Below are positions 48,965 to 58,182 of a DNA stretch of 64,000 nt, one piece after another (position 1 is the stretch's first letter; each line of letters begins with the position of its first letter). The stretch covers positions 806,001 through 870,000 of the forward strand of contig NZ_WBJR01000001.1 of the NCBI RefSeq assembly GCF_009296185.1, written 5' to 3'. The translations under genes were made by a program, and so were the position numbers. Origin of the DNA: Hydrogenovibrio sp. JE_KL2 (GTDB lineage Bacteria; Pseudomonadota; Gammaproteobacteria; Thiomicrospirales; Thiomicrospiraceae). The notes beneath the pieces are model-generated. The model worked only from the letters and a program-made list of their open reading frames with translations. It made no database searches and was not told the DNA's origin.

Positions 48965-48982
48965 AGCTAATGCACTTCAGCC

Positions 48983-49966
48983 TTAGAAGTGCTCATAGCC
49001 TTTTGTGGAAATGCTCTCGTCAAGATTGGGAGCATTTTTCCAAACAACTCCTCTCTCTGTTCTTGGCACAATGGAGCCTATACTATGAAAAGACACACCA
49101 AAATCTTCTTTTTCGATAACGCTTTCAAACCCTGCTAGCTGAGACTCGGGCAACGTAAAGCACAACTCATAGTCATCCCCACCCGTTAATGGCAACCAAG
49201 CATCATGGGTCGCTTGCAAATATTGCTTCATTGAATCCGAAAAAGGCATTGCCGCATAATCAATCTCCGCAGATACGTTTGATGCCTGCAAAATATGTTC
49301 TAAATCAGCGATGAAACCATCAGAAATATCAATTGCCGCATGGGCAATACCGCCGAGCGCCAACCCTAATTTTATCCGCGGCTCCGGTCGATAAAACTTG
49401 TCGAAAACCGTAGCAGACAGTAACGCTGCATCATATTTTTTCAGTAATGCCTGTAGTGCCAATGCGCCATCGCCAATGTTGCCGGACACATAAATCTTAT
49501 CGCCAACTTGAGCGGCATCTCGCCTTAGCACCTTAGTATCATCGACCCAACCATGAGCGCTGATGGTCAACGTCAAACGATCACTTTTTGTGGTATCGCC
49601 GCCCACCAAAGGTACGCCATACTTTGATGCTAAATCCTTCAACCCTGCTGCAAAATCCATCAAAAATGACTTATCTGTACAACGCTGTGGCAAGCTCAAA
49701 CAAAGCGTATAAAAAGCCGGTTCTGCGCCCATAGCAGCTAAATCACTCAAATTAACCGCCAATGCTTTCCATGCAATGTCATACCCAGAGGTTTCCAAAG
49801 GAAAGTGAACACCTTCAACCAACGTGTCCGTCACAACGACTAGTTTTTTACCTTCTGGACAACTAATAACAGCACCATCATCGCCAATGCCGATGTCTGT
49901 CGAATGGCGATGACCAATCAACCCTAATGGCTTAAAGAACTCATCAATGATTGAAAATTCTGACAT
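48983..49966 (-). CDS. thiL: Thiamine-monophosphate kinase
   Basis: Phosphorylates thiamine phosphate to the active diphosphate, 327 residues. GIGDDGAVI (about 26-34), ALAVNLSDLAAMGA and AIDISDGFIADL (about 207-218) match ThiL. It follows nusB by 90 bases in the rib-nusB-thiL order found across gammaproteobacteria. Confidence 0.95.
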   Translation of the reverse strand: MSEFSIIDEFFKPLGLIGHRHSTDIGIGDDGAVISCPEGKKLVVVTDTLVEGVHFPLETSGYDIAWKALAVNLSDLAAMGAEPAFYTLCLSLPQRCTDKSFLMDFAAGLKDLASKYGVPLVGGDTTKSDRLTLTISAHGWVDDTKVLRRDAAQVGDKIYVSGNIGDGALALQALLKKYDAALLSATVFDKFYRPEPRIKLGLALGGIAHAAIDISDGFIADLEHILQASNVSAEIDYAAMPFSDSMKQYLQATHDAWLPLTGGDDYELCFTLPESQLAGFESVIEKEDFGVSFHSIGSIVPRTERGVVWKNAPNLDESISTKGYEHF

Positions 49967-50056
49967 AAGCCTCTCAAAGTTCGGTGTTGTTCAAGTAAAT
50001 AGATAGTAGAGATATGAGGTTTCACTAAGAAATGAATTCGGTGAAACCTTATTTTG

Positions 50057-50551
50057 TTAATTGGATGCGTTGATCGCAGCGACCTCAAGTGAACGTACTT
50101 GTTGAGCGACCTTGTCCAAAATACCATTGATGTATTTATGACTTTCCTCGGCGCCAAAGCGTTTAGCTAACTCGACCGATTCATTCAAAACCACTTTATA
50201 GGGAATTTCCGGCTTGTATTTCAACTCATATACACCGATTCGCAAAATGATCTTCTCCACTGGGTCGATCATTGCAACTGACCGGTCTAGAAATTGACCA
50301 TAAAGCTCATCAAATGCTTCTGTTTCGCTCACCACGGTGTTCACAATGTCTTGATACAAAGGAACATCAATACCCGTTAGGCGGCCTTCTTCATTGAATT
50401 CTTTGGTGATATCCGAAATTTCAGAGCGATTCAACTGCCATTGGTACAAAGCTTGAAGCGCCACTGCTCTGGATAAAGAACGGGGCGTCAGCTTTGAATC
50501 GTCTTCGGCAATTTCTTCACCTTGCCCTGGCTTAAAATTAGATATATTCAT
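50057..50551 (-). CDS. nusB: Transcription antitermination factor NusB
   Basis: All-helical RNA-binding factor acting with NusE at boxA, 164 residues. SRAVALQALYQWQLN near residue 30 and VVLNESVELAKRFG near 125 are typical. The N-terminus is about 20 residues longer than in E. coli. ATG 50551 preferred over the TTG at 50560. Confidence 0.95.
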   Translation of the reverse strand: MNISNFKPGQGEEIAEDDSKLTPRSLSRAVALQALYQWQLNRSEISDITKEFNEEGRLTGIDVPLYQDIVNTVVSETEAFDELYGQFLDRSVAMIDPVEKIILRIGVYELKYKPEIPYKVVLNESVELAKRFGAEESHKYINGILDKVAQQVRSLEVAAINASN

Positions 50552-50565
50552 ACAACTCAACGATC

Positions 50566-51027
50566 TTACAGTTGCTTCAAGACATTTGCAGTTTCAATCG
50601 CGGCAAGTGTACTTTCTTCACCTTTGTTTCCGGCTTTAGTACCTGCACGCTCAATGGCTTGTTCAATAGTGTCAACTGTCAATACACCAAACGATACTGG
50701 CGTACCAGTTTGTAAAGATACAACGCCAAGTCCTTTCGCACACTCGCCTGCTACGAAATCAAAGTGAGGAGTCCCGCCACGAATAACGGCGCCAAGCGCG
50801 ACAATCGCATCATATTTTCCAGACTCAGCCATTTTCTTAGCAACAACAGGAATCTCAAAAGCACCTGGTACAAGAACCTGCTCAATATTATCTTCAGAAC
50901 CGCCATGACGAATAATCGTGTCAACGGCACCTTTAACCAAGCTGTCTACGATAAAACTGTTAAAACGCCCGACTACCAAGCCAATTTTCAAACCCTGCGC
51001 CGTTAAATGGCCTTCAACTGTTTTCAT
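50566..51027 (-). CDS. ribH: 6,7-dimethyl-8-ribityllumazine synthase
   Basis: Penultimate riboflavin enzyme, 153 residues. GRFN near residue 20, GAFEIP near 55 and [14 protein letters not shown] near 79 with the catalytic histidine. Between ribBA and nusB. Confidence 0.96.
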   Translation of the reverse strand: MKTVEGHLTAQGLKIGLVVGRFNSFIVDSLVKGAVDTIIRHGGSEDNIEQVLVPGAFEIPVVAKKMAESGKYDAIVALGAVIRGGTPHFDFVAGECAKGLGVVSLQTGTPVSFGVLTVDTIEQAIERAGTKAGNKGEESTLAAIETANVLKQL

Positions 51028-51147
51028 AGTTTTTCCTTTTCTATCTTTCTTATTTTGTTTTCGCTTGAATTCAGCGCGTTTATTTTAACGTCACCCTGAC
51101 GCAAAACCCTAATTTTTATAACTTTTCTGCATAGATGTTTTTTGAAA

Positions 51148-52263
51148 TCAGTCTTTTTTATCAATATGACCGACAATTTCCAAACCAAATCCACTCAAGG
51201 CATTCATGCGCCAAGCCGATCCAATAACCTTTAGTTTGTGCAGACCCAAATCAGACAGAATCTGCGCTCCAAGCCCATAAGTCTTTGCATCATCTTCTAC
51301 TTGGACTTCAGGCTGGCTAATACCTCTGTCTTTCATTTGGAACTGCTGAATTTTATCCAACAACTCGGTACCTTCTTCATGCTTTCTTAGTACCACGATG
51401 ACCCCCTTACCTTCTTCTGAGACCTGTTGCATAGCAGAACGCAATGACCATTTACATTCATCTCGCTTCGCGGAGAACAAATCACACAAAGTGTCAGCCA
51501 TATGCACACGAACCGGAATTGGCTCTTCCGAAGAGGTGTCTCCAAAGGTCAACGCAAAGTGTGCTCTATGATCTAGCACATCTTCATAACCAATCAGTGT
51601 GAAATCACCAAACTCGGTTGGCAAACGGCACTGAGAAACTCTTTCAATGGTCTTTTCGTTTTTAAGACGATACTCAATCAAGTCCGCAACCGTTCCGAGC
51701 TTAATACCGTGTTCCGCGGCAAATTTTTCCAAATCATCACGGCGCGACATCGTGCCGTCTTCATTCATGATTTCGACGATAGCTGATGCTGGCTCAAACC
51801 CAGCCATAGCCGCTAAGTCGCAACCCGCTTCCGTATGTCCGGCTCTTTCCAACACACCGCCAGCACGCGCCATAATCGGGAAAACATGACCCGGCGTAAC
51901 AATATCACTTGGTTGAGCATCGGCTTTTACTGCTGCTTGAATGGTAGCGGCTCTATCAGCAGCAGAAATCCCGGTAGTCACCCCTTGAGCCGCTTCTATA
52001 GAAACCGTAAAGTTGGTTCCCAAAGTATCTTGATTGTTTCGAGTCATCAATGGCAAATGCAATTGCTGACAACGTTCTTTTGTCAGTGTCAAACAAATCA
52101 GTCCTCTACCGAACTTCGCCATGAAGTTAATATCATCGGCAGTGACCACACTGGCAGGCATCATTAAATCACCTTCATTCTCACGGTCTTCATCATCCAT
52201 CAAGATGATCATCTTGCCTTGCTTGTAATCTTCGATAATTTCTTCAATTGTATTTAATTGCAT
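51148..52263 (-). CDS. ribBA: 3,4-dihydroxy-2-butanone 4-phosphate synthase with degenerate GTP cyclohydrolase II domain
   Basis: 371 residues. The N-terminal RibB half is intact (MDDEDRENEGDLMMPA near 22; GHTEAGCDLAAMAG near 140). The C-terminal half has the RibA fold, but the zinc-binding region of active cyclohydrolase II (C-x-T-G-D...R-C-D-C-G) reads RVHMADTLCDLFSAKRDECKW. At most one of the three cysteines could be kept, so this half is probably inactive and a separate ribA is needed elsewhere. Middle of ribD-ribE-ribBA-ribH; no FMN riboswitch seen upstream. Confidence 0.92.
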   Translation of the reverse strand: MQLNTIEEIIEDYKQGKMIILMDDEDRENEGDLMMPASVVTADDINFMAKFGRGLICLTLTKERCQQLHLPLMTRNNQDTLGTNFTVSIEAAQGVTTGISAADRAATIQAAVKADAQPSDIVTPGHVFPIMARAGGVLERAGHTEAGCDLAAMAGFEPASAIVEIMNEDGTMSRRDDLEKFAAEHGIKLGTVADLIEYRLKNEKTIERVSQCRLPTEFGDFTLIGYEDVLDHRAHFALTFGDTSSEEPIPVRVHMADTLCDLFSAKRDECKWSLRSAMQQVSEEGKGVIVVLRKHEEGTELLDKIQQFQMKDRGISQPEVQVEDDAKTYGLGAQILSDLGLHKLKVIGSAWRMNALSGFGLEIVGHIDKKD

Positions 52264-52328
52264 CTGCTTTACTCTATTTGAGTTTGTCTTATATTTCTCT
52301 TGGGTGACCTGCTGTTGATCTAACCTAT

Positions 52329-52979
52329 TCAGAGAAAACCGTTTTCGGCCAACAGTTCTTTAGTGACTCGATTGCCTTTCGGCTCTTGCGGCGCGGTCAT
52401 CATTCTTTCCAAGTAACGCGCCAATAGGTCTACTTCAAGGTTGACCTTGGAACCAATTTGTAAATCTTTGATGGTGGTTTCTTGGCGAGTATGCGGCACG
52501 ATATTGATATCAAAATTCGTTCCCTCGACCTTATTGACGGTCAAGCTGATTCCGTTCAAACAAATCGATCCTTTCGCTGCAATATATTTTGACAATGCCA
52601 GAGGAGCTTGAATTTGATAACGCCATGAACGCGCATCCTGCTCAATAGACAGAACCTCACCCACTCCATCAACATGACCGCTGACTAGGTGTCCACCTAA
52701 ACGATCTTGTAAACGTAATGCTTTTTCTAAATTAACCGGAGAACCAACGGATAAGTCGCCTAGTGTGGTGACACTTAAGCTCTCAGCGGATACATCGGCA
52801 ACATAATATCTGGCGCCCAATTCAACAGCTGTGAGGCAAACTCCGTTACAGGCGATACTGTCTCCGATTTTGACATCAGCCATATCCAGCCTTCCGGTAT
52901 CAATAGTGAAGCGCGCATCACCATTCACCTGTTCGATTTTTGAAAGTGAACCTACGGACTCGATAATACCTGTAAACAC
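52329..52979 (-). CDS. ribE: Riboflavin synthase, alpha subunit
   Basis: Dismutates two lumazines to riboflavin, 216 residues. Starts MFTGIIESVG, and the two lumazine-binding repeats (SIACNGVCLTAVEL and SICLNGISLTVNKV) are visible. Nine bases after ribD. Confidence 0.96.
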   Translation of the reverse strand: MFTGIIESVGSLSKIEQVNGDARFTIDTGRLDMADVKIGDSIACNGVCLTAVELGARYYVADVSAESLSVTTLGDLSVGSPVNLEKALRLQDRLGGHLVSGHVDGVGEVLSIEQDARSWRYQIQAPLALSKYIAAKGSICLNGISLTVNKVEGTNFDINIVPHTRQETTIKDLQIGSKVNLEVDLLARYLERMMTAPQEPKGNRVTKELLAENGFL

Positions 52980-52988
52980 ACTTTTCTC

Positions 52989-54149
52989 CTATTTTGACGA
53001 GGTTGACTTCGACGGACTGAGCACCAAGTGCAAATCTTCACCAACTTGCTGAACAGTATCAAATTGGTACTGAATTTTATCCGACATAGATTGGATACTT
53101 GGCAATGCAAACATCGGTTTAGCACTATCTCCCATTAATGAAGGAGCCACAAACGCATGAATTTCATTCACAAAACCTGACTCGATGAATGCGCCCGCGA
53201 CAATAGCGCCGGCTTCAACCATCACGTCACAAACCCGTTCCTCTTCATATAGATATTGCAGTACAGATTCAATATCAAGCCTGTCTTCTTCTGCGGCTAC
53301 CGCAACGACTTCCCCCCCAACCTGGTAGATTTTCTCTATCAAATCAGGGTTACGCTCTGCCGTTATCTTTGAAGTCATCAACAAGGTTCTGCCTGGAAGC
53401 GACAGCATCTTCGCATCCAGCGGCATACTCAAATTAGCATCTAAAACAACGCGTATCGGGTTTGCACTCGACTCATCAAGATTCATTAAGGCCAACACAT
53501 CTGAATCTAAACGAACGTTCAAACTCGGGTTATCCGCCAGGACTGTGCCGATCCCCGTTACCACGGCGCCATGCATAGCTCGCATCTTATGGACTTCGAT
53601 TCTGGCTTCAGCACCGGTAATCCATTGACTTTTACCATCACTCATCGCAGTCCGTCCGTCAAGGCTACTGGCTATTTTCAAACGTACAAAAGGACGGTTA
53701 TTTGTCATGGAAAAGATAAACCCTTTATTTAAACTTTCTGCATCGGCTTGCATCAGCCCCACATCGACTGCTATGCCTGCGGCTTGTAAACGCTTAATCC
53801 CTCTACCACTCACTTGGGGATTTGGGTCTTGCATGGCCACCACCACTCTCGCAACCTTTGCATCGACCAAAGCATCAGCACAAGGCGGCGTTTTGCCGAA
53901 ATGCGAGCAAGGCTCTAACGTCACGTAAACTGTTGCGTCCTCAACCGATAATGATACGGCTTTTGCATTGGCTAAAGCCACGCGTTCTGCATGGGGTTCG
54001 CCAGCTTTTTGATGCCAACCTGTTGAAATAATACGACCATCTTTGGTGATCACACAACCCACCGATGGGTTTGGTTTTGTGGAATAAAGTCCTTGCTTCG
54101 CCAAGTCGATAGCCTGACGCATCATTTTTTGGTCAAAGTCAGAGAACAT
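52989..54149 (-). CDS. ribD: Bifunctional riboflavin deaminase/reductase RibD
   Basis: 386 residues. N-terminal deaminase with zinc sites HAERVAL and TLEPCSHFGKTPPCADAL (about 53-92), C-terminal reductase (about 150-380). The 18-bp repeat at 53316-53333 lies inside, encoding KIYQVGG in the reductase half, with a 7-base G run in the coding strand. Confidence 0.95.
   Translation of the reverse strand: MFSDFDQKMMRQAIDLAKQGLYSTKPNPSVGCVITKDGRIISTGWHQKAGEPHAERVALANAKAVSLSVEDATVYVTLEPCSHFGKTPPCADALVDAKVARVVVAMQDPNPQVSGRGIKRLQAAGIAVDVGLMQADAESLNKGFIFSMTNNRPFVRLKIASSLDGRTAMSDGKSQWITGAEARIEVHKMRAMHGAVVTGIGTVLADNPSLNVRLDSDVLALMNLDESSANPIRVVLDANLSMPLDAKMLSLPGRTLLMTSKITAERNPDLIEKIYQVGGEVVAVAAEEDRLDIESVLQYLYEEERVCDVMVEAGAIVAGAFIESGFVNEIHAFVAPSLMGDSAKPMFALPSIQSMSDKIQYQFDTVQQVGEDLHLVLSPSKSTSSK
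53316..53333 (+). repeat. DUS-like 18-bp repeat, copy inside ribD
   Basis: CCCAACCTGGTAGATTTT, the T variant at the Y position, preceded by four more C. On the ribD strand it encodes KIYQVGG, close to the KICQVGG encoded by the kinase copy. Confidence 0.86.
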
Positions 54150-54163
54150 TAATCACTCACACA

Positions 54164-54628
54164 TTACTGAGAAGTTGTCGCTTTAACCAGTTTTTCGATT
54201 TCTTCTCTAAATGCATTCACATCTTGGAAAGAACGATAAACCGAAGCAAATCTGACATAAGCGACTTGATCAATTTCCTTCAAGGCTTCCATCACCAACT
54301 CACCGATTTGCGACGAAGGCACTTCCTTGAGCCCATCCGCCATCAGTTGTTTGGTGATTTTATGAATCACTTGATCGATTGCATCACTTTCAACCGGACG
54401 TTTCTCAAGCGCTTTGATCAAGCCCCCTCGAATTTTGTTCTCGTAAAACCTTTCACGGTTCCCGTCCGACTTAATCACTCTAGGCAACGTCAGTTCTGCC
54501 GTCTCATAAGTGGTGAAACGTTCCATGCACTGAATACATTCGCGACGGCGACGCACCTGCGCGCCATCTGTCGCCAAACGAGAGTCAATAACTTTAGTAT
54601 CAGGTGCGTTACAAAACGGACATTGCAT
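54164..54628 (-). CDS. nrdR: Transcriptional repressor NrdR
   Basis: ATP-cone zinc-finger repressor of ribonucleotide reductase genes, 154 residues. Zinc ribbon CPFC...RRRRECIQC (residues 3-34), ATP-cone from about 49. Between glyA and ribD, its conserved position. Confidence 0.97.
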   Translation of the reverse strand: MQCPFCNAPDTKVIDSRLATDGAQVRRRRECIQCMERFTTYETAELTLPRVIKSDGNRERFYENKIRGGLIKALEKRPVESDAIDQVIHKITKQLMADGLKEVPSSQIGELVMEALKEIDQVAYVRFASVYRSFQDVNAFREEIEKLVKATTSQ

Positions 54629-54638
54629 AAATCAGCAC

Positions 54639-55934
54639 TTACATTTGCATAAAGTCAGTGGCATTTGTATAAACAGGACGTTCAGCACAAAGCGTTTCAA
54701 CTTTTTGACGCACTTGCTCAACAACCTCTTCATCCCAAGCACCGTCGTCTTGGTTACAAGAGTCGATCACGTCACACATCCAGTTAGCCAGATTAATTGA
54801 ATCTTCAACCGTGAAGCCACGCGTTGTAGATGCCGCCGTACCAATACGAATACCGCTTGTTACAAATGGTGACATAGGATCATTCGGCACTGAGTTTTTG
54901 TTAACGGTGATGTGCGCTGCATCCAATGCTGCGTCAACCAACTTACCCGTCAAACCTTGTTGGATGAAGCTCACCAAGAACAAGTGGTTTTCAGTTCCTT
55001 TAGAGACAACGTCATAACCACGATCCATGAATACTTTTGCCATGGCTTTCGCGTTTGCTTTAACGTTTTGGATATACGTTTTGAATTCAGGCTCCATGGC
55101 TTCTTTGAACGCAACCGCTTTTGCTGCGATAACGTGCATCAAAGGACCACCTTGCGCACCAGGGAAGATAGCAGAGTTCAATTTCTTCTCAATCTCAGGG
55201 TTGGCTTTAGCCAAAATCAAACCTGAACGAGGCCCACGAAGTGTTTTATGCGTTGTGGTCGTGGTCACGTCAGCGATTTGTACTGGGTTTGGATATTCAC
55301 CTACCGCAACCAAACCAGCCACGTGAGCCATATCAACCATCAAATAAGCACCTACCATATCAGCGATATCTCTGAAACGTTGCCAATCAACCACTTGAGA
55401 ATAAGCTGAGAAACCGGCAATGATCATTTTTGGCTTGTGCTCTTTTGCCAAACGTTCAACTTCTTCATAGTCAATTTCACCGGTTTCAGGGTTCAAACCA
55501 TACTGAACGGCGTTATAGATTTTCCCTGAAAAGCTTACGTGTGAACCGTGAGTCAAATGCCCACCGTGCGCCAGGCTCATCCCTAGAACCGTATCGCCCG
55601 GTTCCAAAAGTGCCATATAAACCGGTGCATTCGCTTGTGAACCTGAGTGAGGTTGAACGTTTGCATAGTCCGCACCAAACAATTCTTTGGCTCTATCAAT
55701 AGCGAGTTGCTCAACAACATCAACGAACTCACAACCACCGTAGTAGCGCTTTCCTGGGTAACCTTCAGCATATTTGTTCGTCAAAACACTGCCTTGAGCT
55801 TCCATGACTCTTGGGCTGGTGTAGTTTTCTGATGCGATCAACTCGATATGATCTTCCTGACGTTGCGCTTCTGATTTGATTGCATCCGCCAATACATCGT
55901 CGTAACCTGCAATCGTCATTGACTTATCAAACAT
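54639..55934 (-). CDS. glyA: Serine hydroxymethyltransferase
   Basis: PLP enzyme making glycine and methylene-THF, 431 residues. ELIASENY near residue 32, PLP lysine in [15 protein letters not shown] near 230. The N-terminus is a few residues longer than E. coli. First gene of the glyA-nrdR-rib run; a possible -10 TAGAAT lies in the 252-base divergent gap to ettA. Confidence 0.97.
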   Translation of the reverse strand: MFDKSMTIAGYDDVLADAIKSEAQRQEDHIELIASENYTSPRVMEAQGSVLTNKYAEGYPGKRYYGGCEFVDVVEQLAIDRAKELFGADYANVQPHSGSQANAPVYMALLEPGDTVLGMSLAHGGHLTHGSHVSFSGKIYNAVQYGLNPETGEIDYEEVERLAKEHKPKMIIAGFSAYSQVVDWQRFRDIADMVGAYLMVDMAHVAGLVAVGEYPNPVQIADVTTTTTHKTLRGPRSGLILAKANPEIEKKLNSAIFPGAQGGPLMHVIAAKAVAFKEAMEPEFKTYIQNVKANAKAMAKVFMDRGYDVVSKGTENHLFLVSFIQQGLTGKLVDAALDAAHITVNKNSVPNDPMSPFVTSGIRIGTAASTTRGFTVEDSINLANWMCDVIDSCNQDDGAWDEEVVEQVRQKVETLCAERPVYTNATDFMQM

Positions 55935-56069
55935 GCTGTTTTCTCCACACTGAATTAACTTTTAAAAATAAAGAGGAATTCTACCAATTATCAACGCTTG
56001 AAACTACTTTTCTGTATGGGTAATTCACAAGAAAATAAAACCAATTTCCTATTCTTTGGCATTTGCTTC

Positions 56070-56075
56070 TATAAT
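56070..56075 (+). promoter_or_regulatory. -10 element upstream of ettA
   Basis: TATAAT in the glyA-ettA gap, 111 bases before the ettA ATG. No clear -35. The rest of this 252-base gap is AT-rich without visible genes. Confidence 0.35.
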
Positions 56076-56186
56076 TCAGCGTAAATAAAAATAATAAGTT
56101 CTCTTTAACTTTATTAAATAGAGGATTTTCGGTACAGTTATCGATTATTTTTGTACGTAAAACAAACAGTCAGTAAGAGTTAAGCA

Positions 56187-57857
56187 ATGGCACAATTTGT
56201 CTATACCATGAACCGAGTCGGGAAAGTGGTTCCCCCTTCAAGATACATTCTGAAAGATATTTCCCTTTCGTTTTTCCCTGGCGCCAAAATCGGTGTTTTA
56301 GGTCTTAACGGTGCAGGTAAATCGACCCTTTTGAGAATCATGGCGGGTATCGATACCGATATCGTTGGTGAGGCAAGACCCCAACCTGGCATAAAAGTGG
56401 GCTATTTACCTCAAGAGCCGCAACTTGACCCGACCAAAGATGTTCGCGGCAATGTTGAAGAAGCCGTCAAGGACGTTAAAGAGGCCTTTGCGCAATTGGA
56501 TCAAATTTACGCTGCCTACGCTGAACCGGATGCAGACTTCGATGCTTTGGCAAAAAAACAAGCGGAAATCGAAGACTTGATTCAAGCAATGGACGGTCAC
56601 AATCTTGAGCGTCGTCTTGAAATTGCCGCGGACGCTCTACGCCTGCCCCCTTGGGATGCGGATGTTACCAAACTATCCGGTGGTGAGCGCCGTCGCGTCG
56701 CACTATGCAAGTTGTTGCTTGAAAAACCAGACATGCTATTGCTGGACGAACCAACCAACCACTTGGATGCAGAGTCCATCGCCTGGCTTGAACGCTTTCT
56801 ACTGGAATTCAGCGGAACAGTGGTTGCCATTACGCATGACCGTTACTTCCTTGACAACGCTGCGGAATGGATTCTAGAACTTGACCGTGGACAAGGGATT
56901 CCTTACCAAGGTAACTACTCTTCTTGGCTGGAACAAAAAGAAAAACGTCTTGAAATTGAAGCCAAGCAAGAAGCGGCTCGCATGAAAACCATCCAAAACG
57001 AATTGGAATGGGTTCGTTCCAATGCCAAAGGACGTCATGCCAAGTCCAAAGCGCGTCTTGCACGCTTTGACGAATTAAGCAGCCAAGAATCTCAAAAACG
57101 AAATGAAACCAAAGAAATCTTCATCCCGGTTGCAGAACGCTTGGGCGAAAAAGTCATTGAAGTGAAAAACCTGACCAAAGGGTTTGGTGACAGACTCTTG
57201 ATTGATGACCTCACCTTCAACCTGCCACAAGGGGGCATTGTCGGAATCATCGGCCCTAACGGTGCCGGTAAATCCACATTATTCCGCATGCTAACGAGGC
57301 AAGAACAACCGGATTCAGGTGAAATCAACTTCGGTGAAACGGTTCAACTATCTTATGTGGATCAAAGTCGTGATGCACTGGATGACAGCAAAACCGTTTA
57401 TGAGGAAATCTCTCAAGGCGATGAAATTTTTACCGTCGGTAACATTGAAATCAACGCCCGTGCTTATGTTGGACGTTTCAACTTTAAAGGAACCGATCAA
57501 CAAAAACGCATCGGTGAATTGTCGGGTGGTGAGCGTAACCGCGTGCACTTAGCGAAAACCTTAAGAAGTGGTGGTAACCTATTACTGCTTGATGAACCAA
57601 CCAACGACTTAGATGTTGAAACTCTACGAGCACTGGAAGAAGCGCTTCTGGACTTTGCCGGTTGCGCCGTGGTGATTTCGCATGACCGTTGGTTCCTAGA
57701 CCGTATTGCTACCCATATGCTAGCATTTGAAGGCGATTCACACGTAGAATGGTTTGAAGGTAACTTCTCCGACTACGAAGAAGACTTAAAACGTCGAAAA
57801 GGTGCTGATGCGGCTCAACCGCATCGTATAAAATATAAGCCTATTTCGAAAGACTGA
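56187..57857 (+). CDS. ettA: Energy-dependent translational throttle protein EttA (ABC-F)
   Basis: Ribosome-binding ABC-F ATPase of 556 residues (E. coli 555). Two ATPase cassettes: Walker A GLNGAGKST near 39 and GPNGAGKST near 356; signatures LSGGERRR and LSGGERNR; linked by a coiled arm (about 245-310). No membrane part. A truncated match to the 18-bp repeat (56380-56391) falls in the conserved EARPQPGIK stretch and may be coincidence. Confidence 0.97.
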   Translation: MAQFVYTMNRVGKVVPPSRYILKDISLSFFPGAKIGVLGLNGAGKSTLLRIMAGIDTDIVGEARPQPGIKVGYLPQEPQLDPTKDVRGNVEEAVKDVKEAFAQLDQIYAAYAEPDADFDALAKKQAEIEDLIQAMDGHNLERRLEIAADALRLPPWDADVTKLSGGERRRVALCKLLLEKPDMLLLDEPTNHLDAESIAWLERFLLEFSGTVVAITHDRYFLDNAAEWILELDRGQGIPYQGNYSSWLEQKEKRLEIEAKQEAARMKTIQNELEWVRSNAKGRHAKSKARLARFDELSSQESQKRNETKEIFIPVAERLGEKVIEVKNLTKGFGDRLLIDDLTFNLPQGGIVGIIGPNGAGKSTLFRMLTRQEQPDSGEINFGETVQLSYVDQSRDALDDSKTVYEEISQGDEIFTVGNIEINARAYVGRFNFKGTDQQKRIGELSGGERNRVHLAKTLRSGGNLLLLDEPTNDLDVETLRALEEALLDFAGCAVVISHDRWFLDRIATHMLAFEGDSHVEWFEGNFSDYEEDLKRRKGADAAQPHRIKYKPISKD

Positions 57858-57871
57858 TAACGATAACTTAG

Positions 57872-58134
57872 GGAACCTTTGATTAAATCAAATTGAGATT
57901 CTGCGGGACTTAAAGTCAACTTATTCTAGGCATGGCTCGCCGACCTTAGTCACTCTAAGGTCAAGAGCTACAACAACGAAAAAGTGGACTTTAAGCCGCG
58001 CCCGGAGGGGCTTAGCTAAATTTGCCATCTCTACGTTGTGAAGTTTTGCCAGGTCTAGACATGACTGCAACTTCACGCCTTGACCTGGAAAATTTAGCGT
58101 TGCCAGAATCCAATCTGATTTAATCAGAGGTTCC
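57872..58134. mobile_element. MITE-like element with terminal inverted repeats
   Basis: 263 bp between ettA and a GGDEF gene. Left end 57872-57903 (GGAACCTTTGATTAAATC...) and right end 58104-58134, read inward GGAACCTCTGATTAAATC..., are inverted repeats of 31-32 bases with two substitutions and one indel. A 4-base direct repeat TTAG (57868-57871 and 58135-58138) flanks it as a target duplication. Internal hairpin GACCTTAG-TCACT-CTAAGGTC at 57942-57962. It carries no transposase. An open frame on the minus strand (57921-58166) runs over the element and is not convincing as a gene. Only one copy is in the window. Confidence 0.75.
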
Positions 58135-58182
58135 TTAGCATTGTGATTTTTACTTTCTGACCTCATTTTTAAGGAAAAAGAT

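Noticed and set aside
52264-52328. Gap upstream of ribBA examined for an FMN riboswitch
   Set aside because: Only 65 bases, without the RFN element's conserved parts; the same holds upstream of glyA for a glycine riboswitch.
56380-56391. Twelve-base match to the repeat core (CCCAACCTGGCA) inside ettA
   Set aside because: It falls in EARPQPGIK, a stretch conserved in EttA of distant bacteria, and the GATTTT end is missing. Not counted as a copy.
57921-58166. 81-codon minus-strand frame over the MITE-like element
   Set aside because: It runs across the inverted end and has no recognisable domain or neighbour; a by-product of the element.
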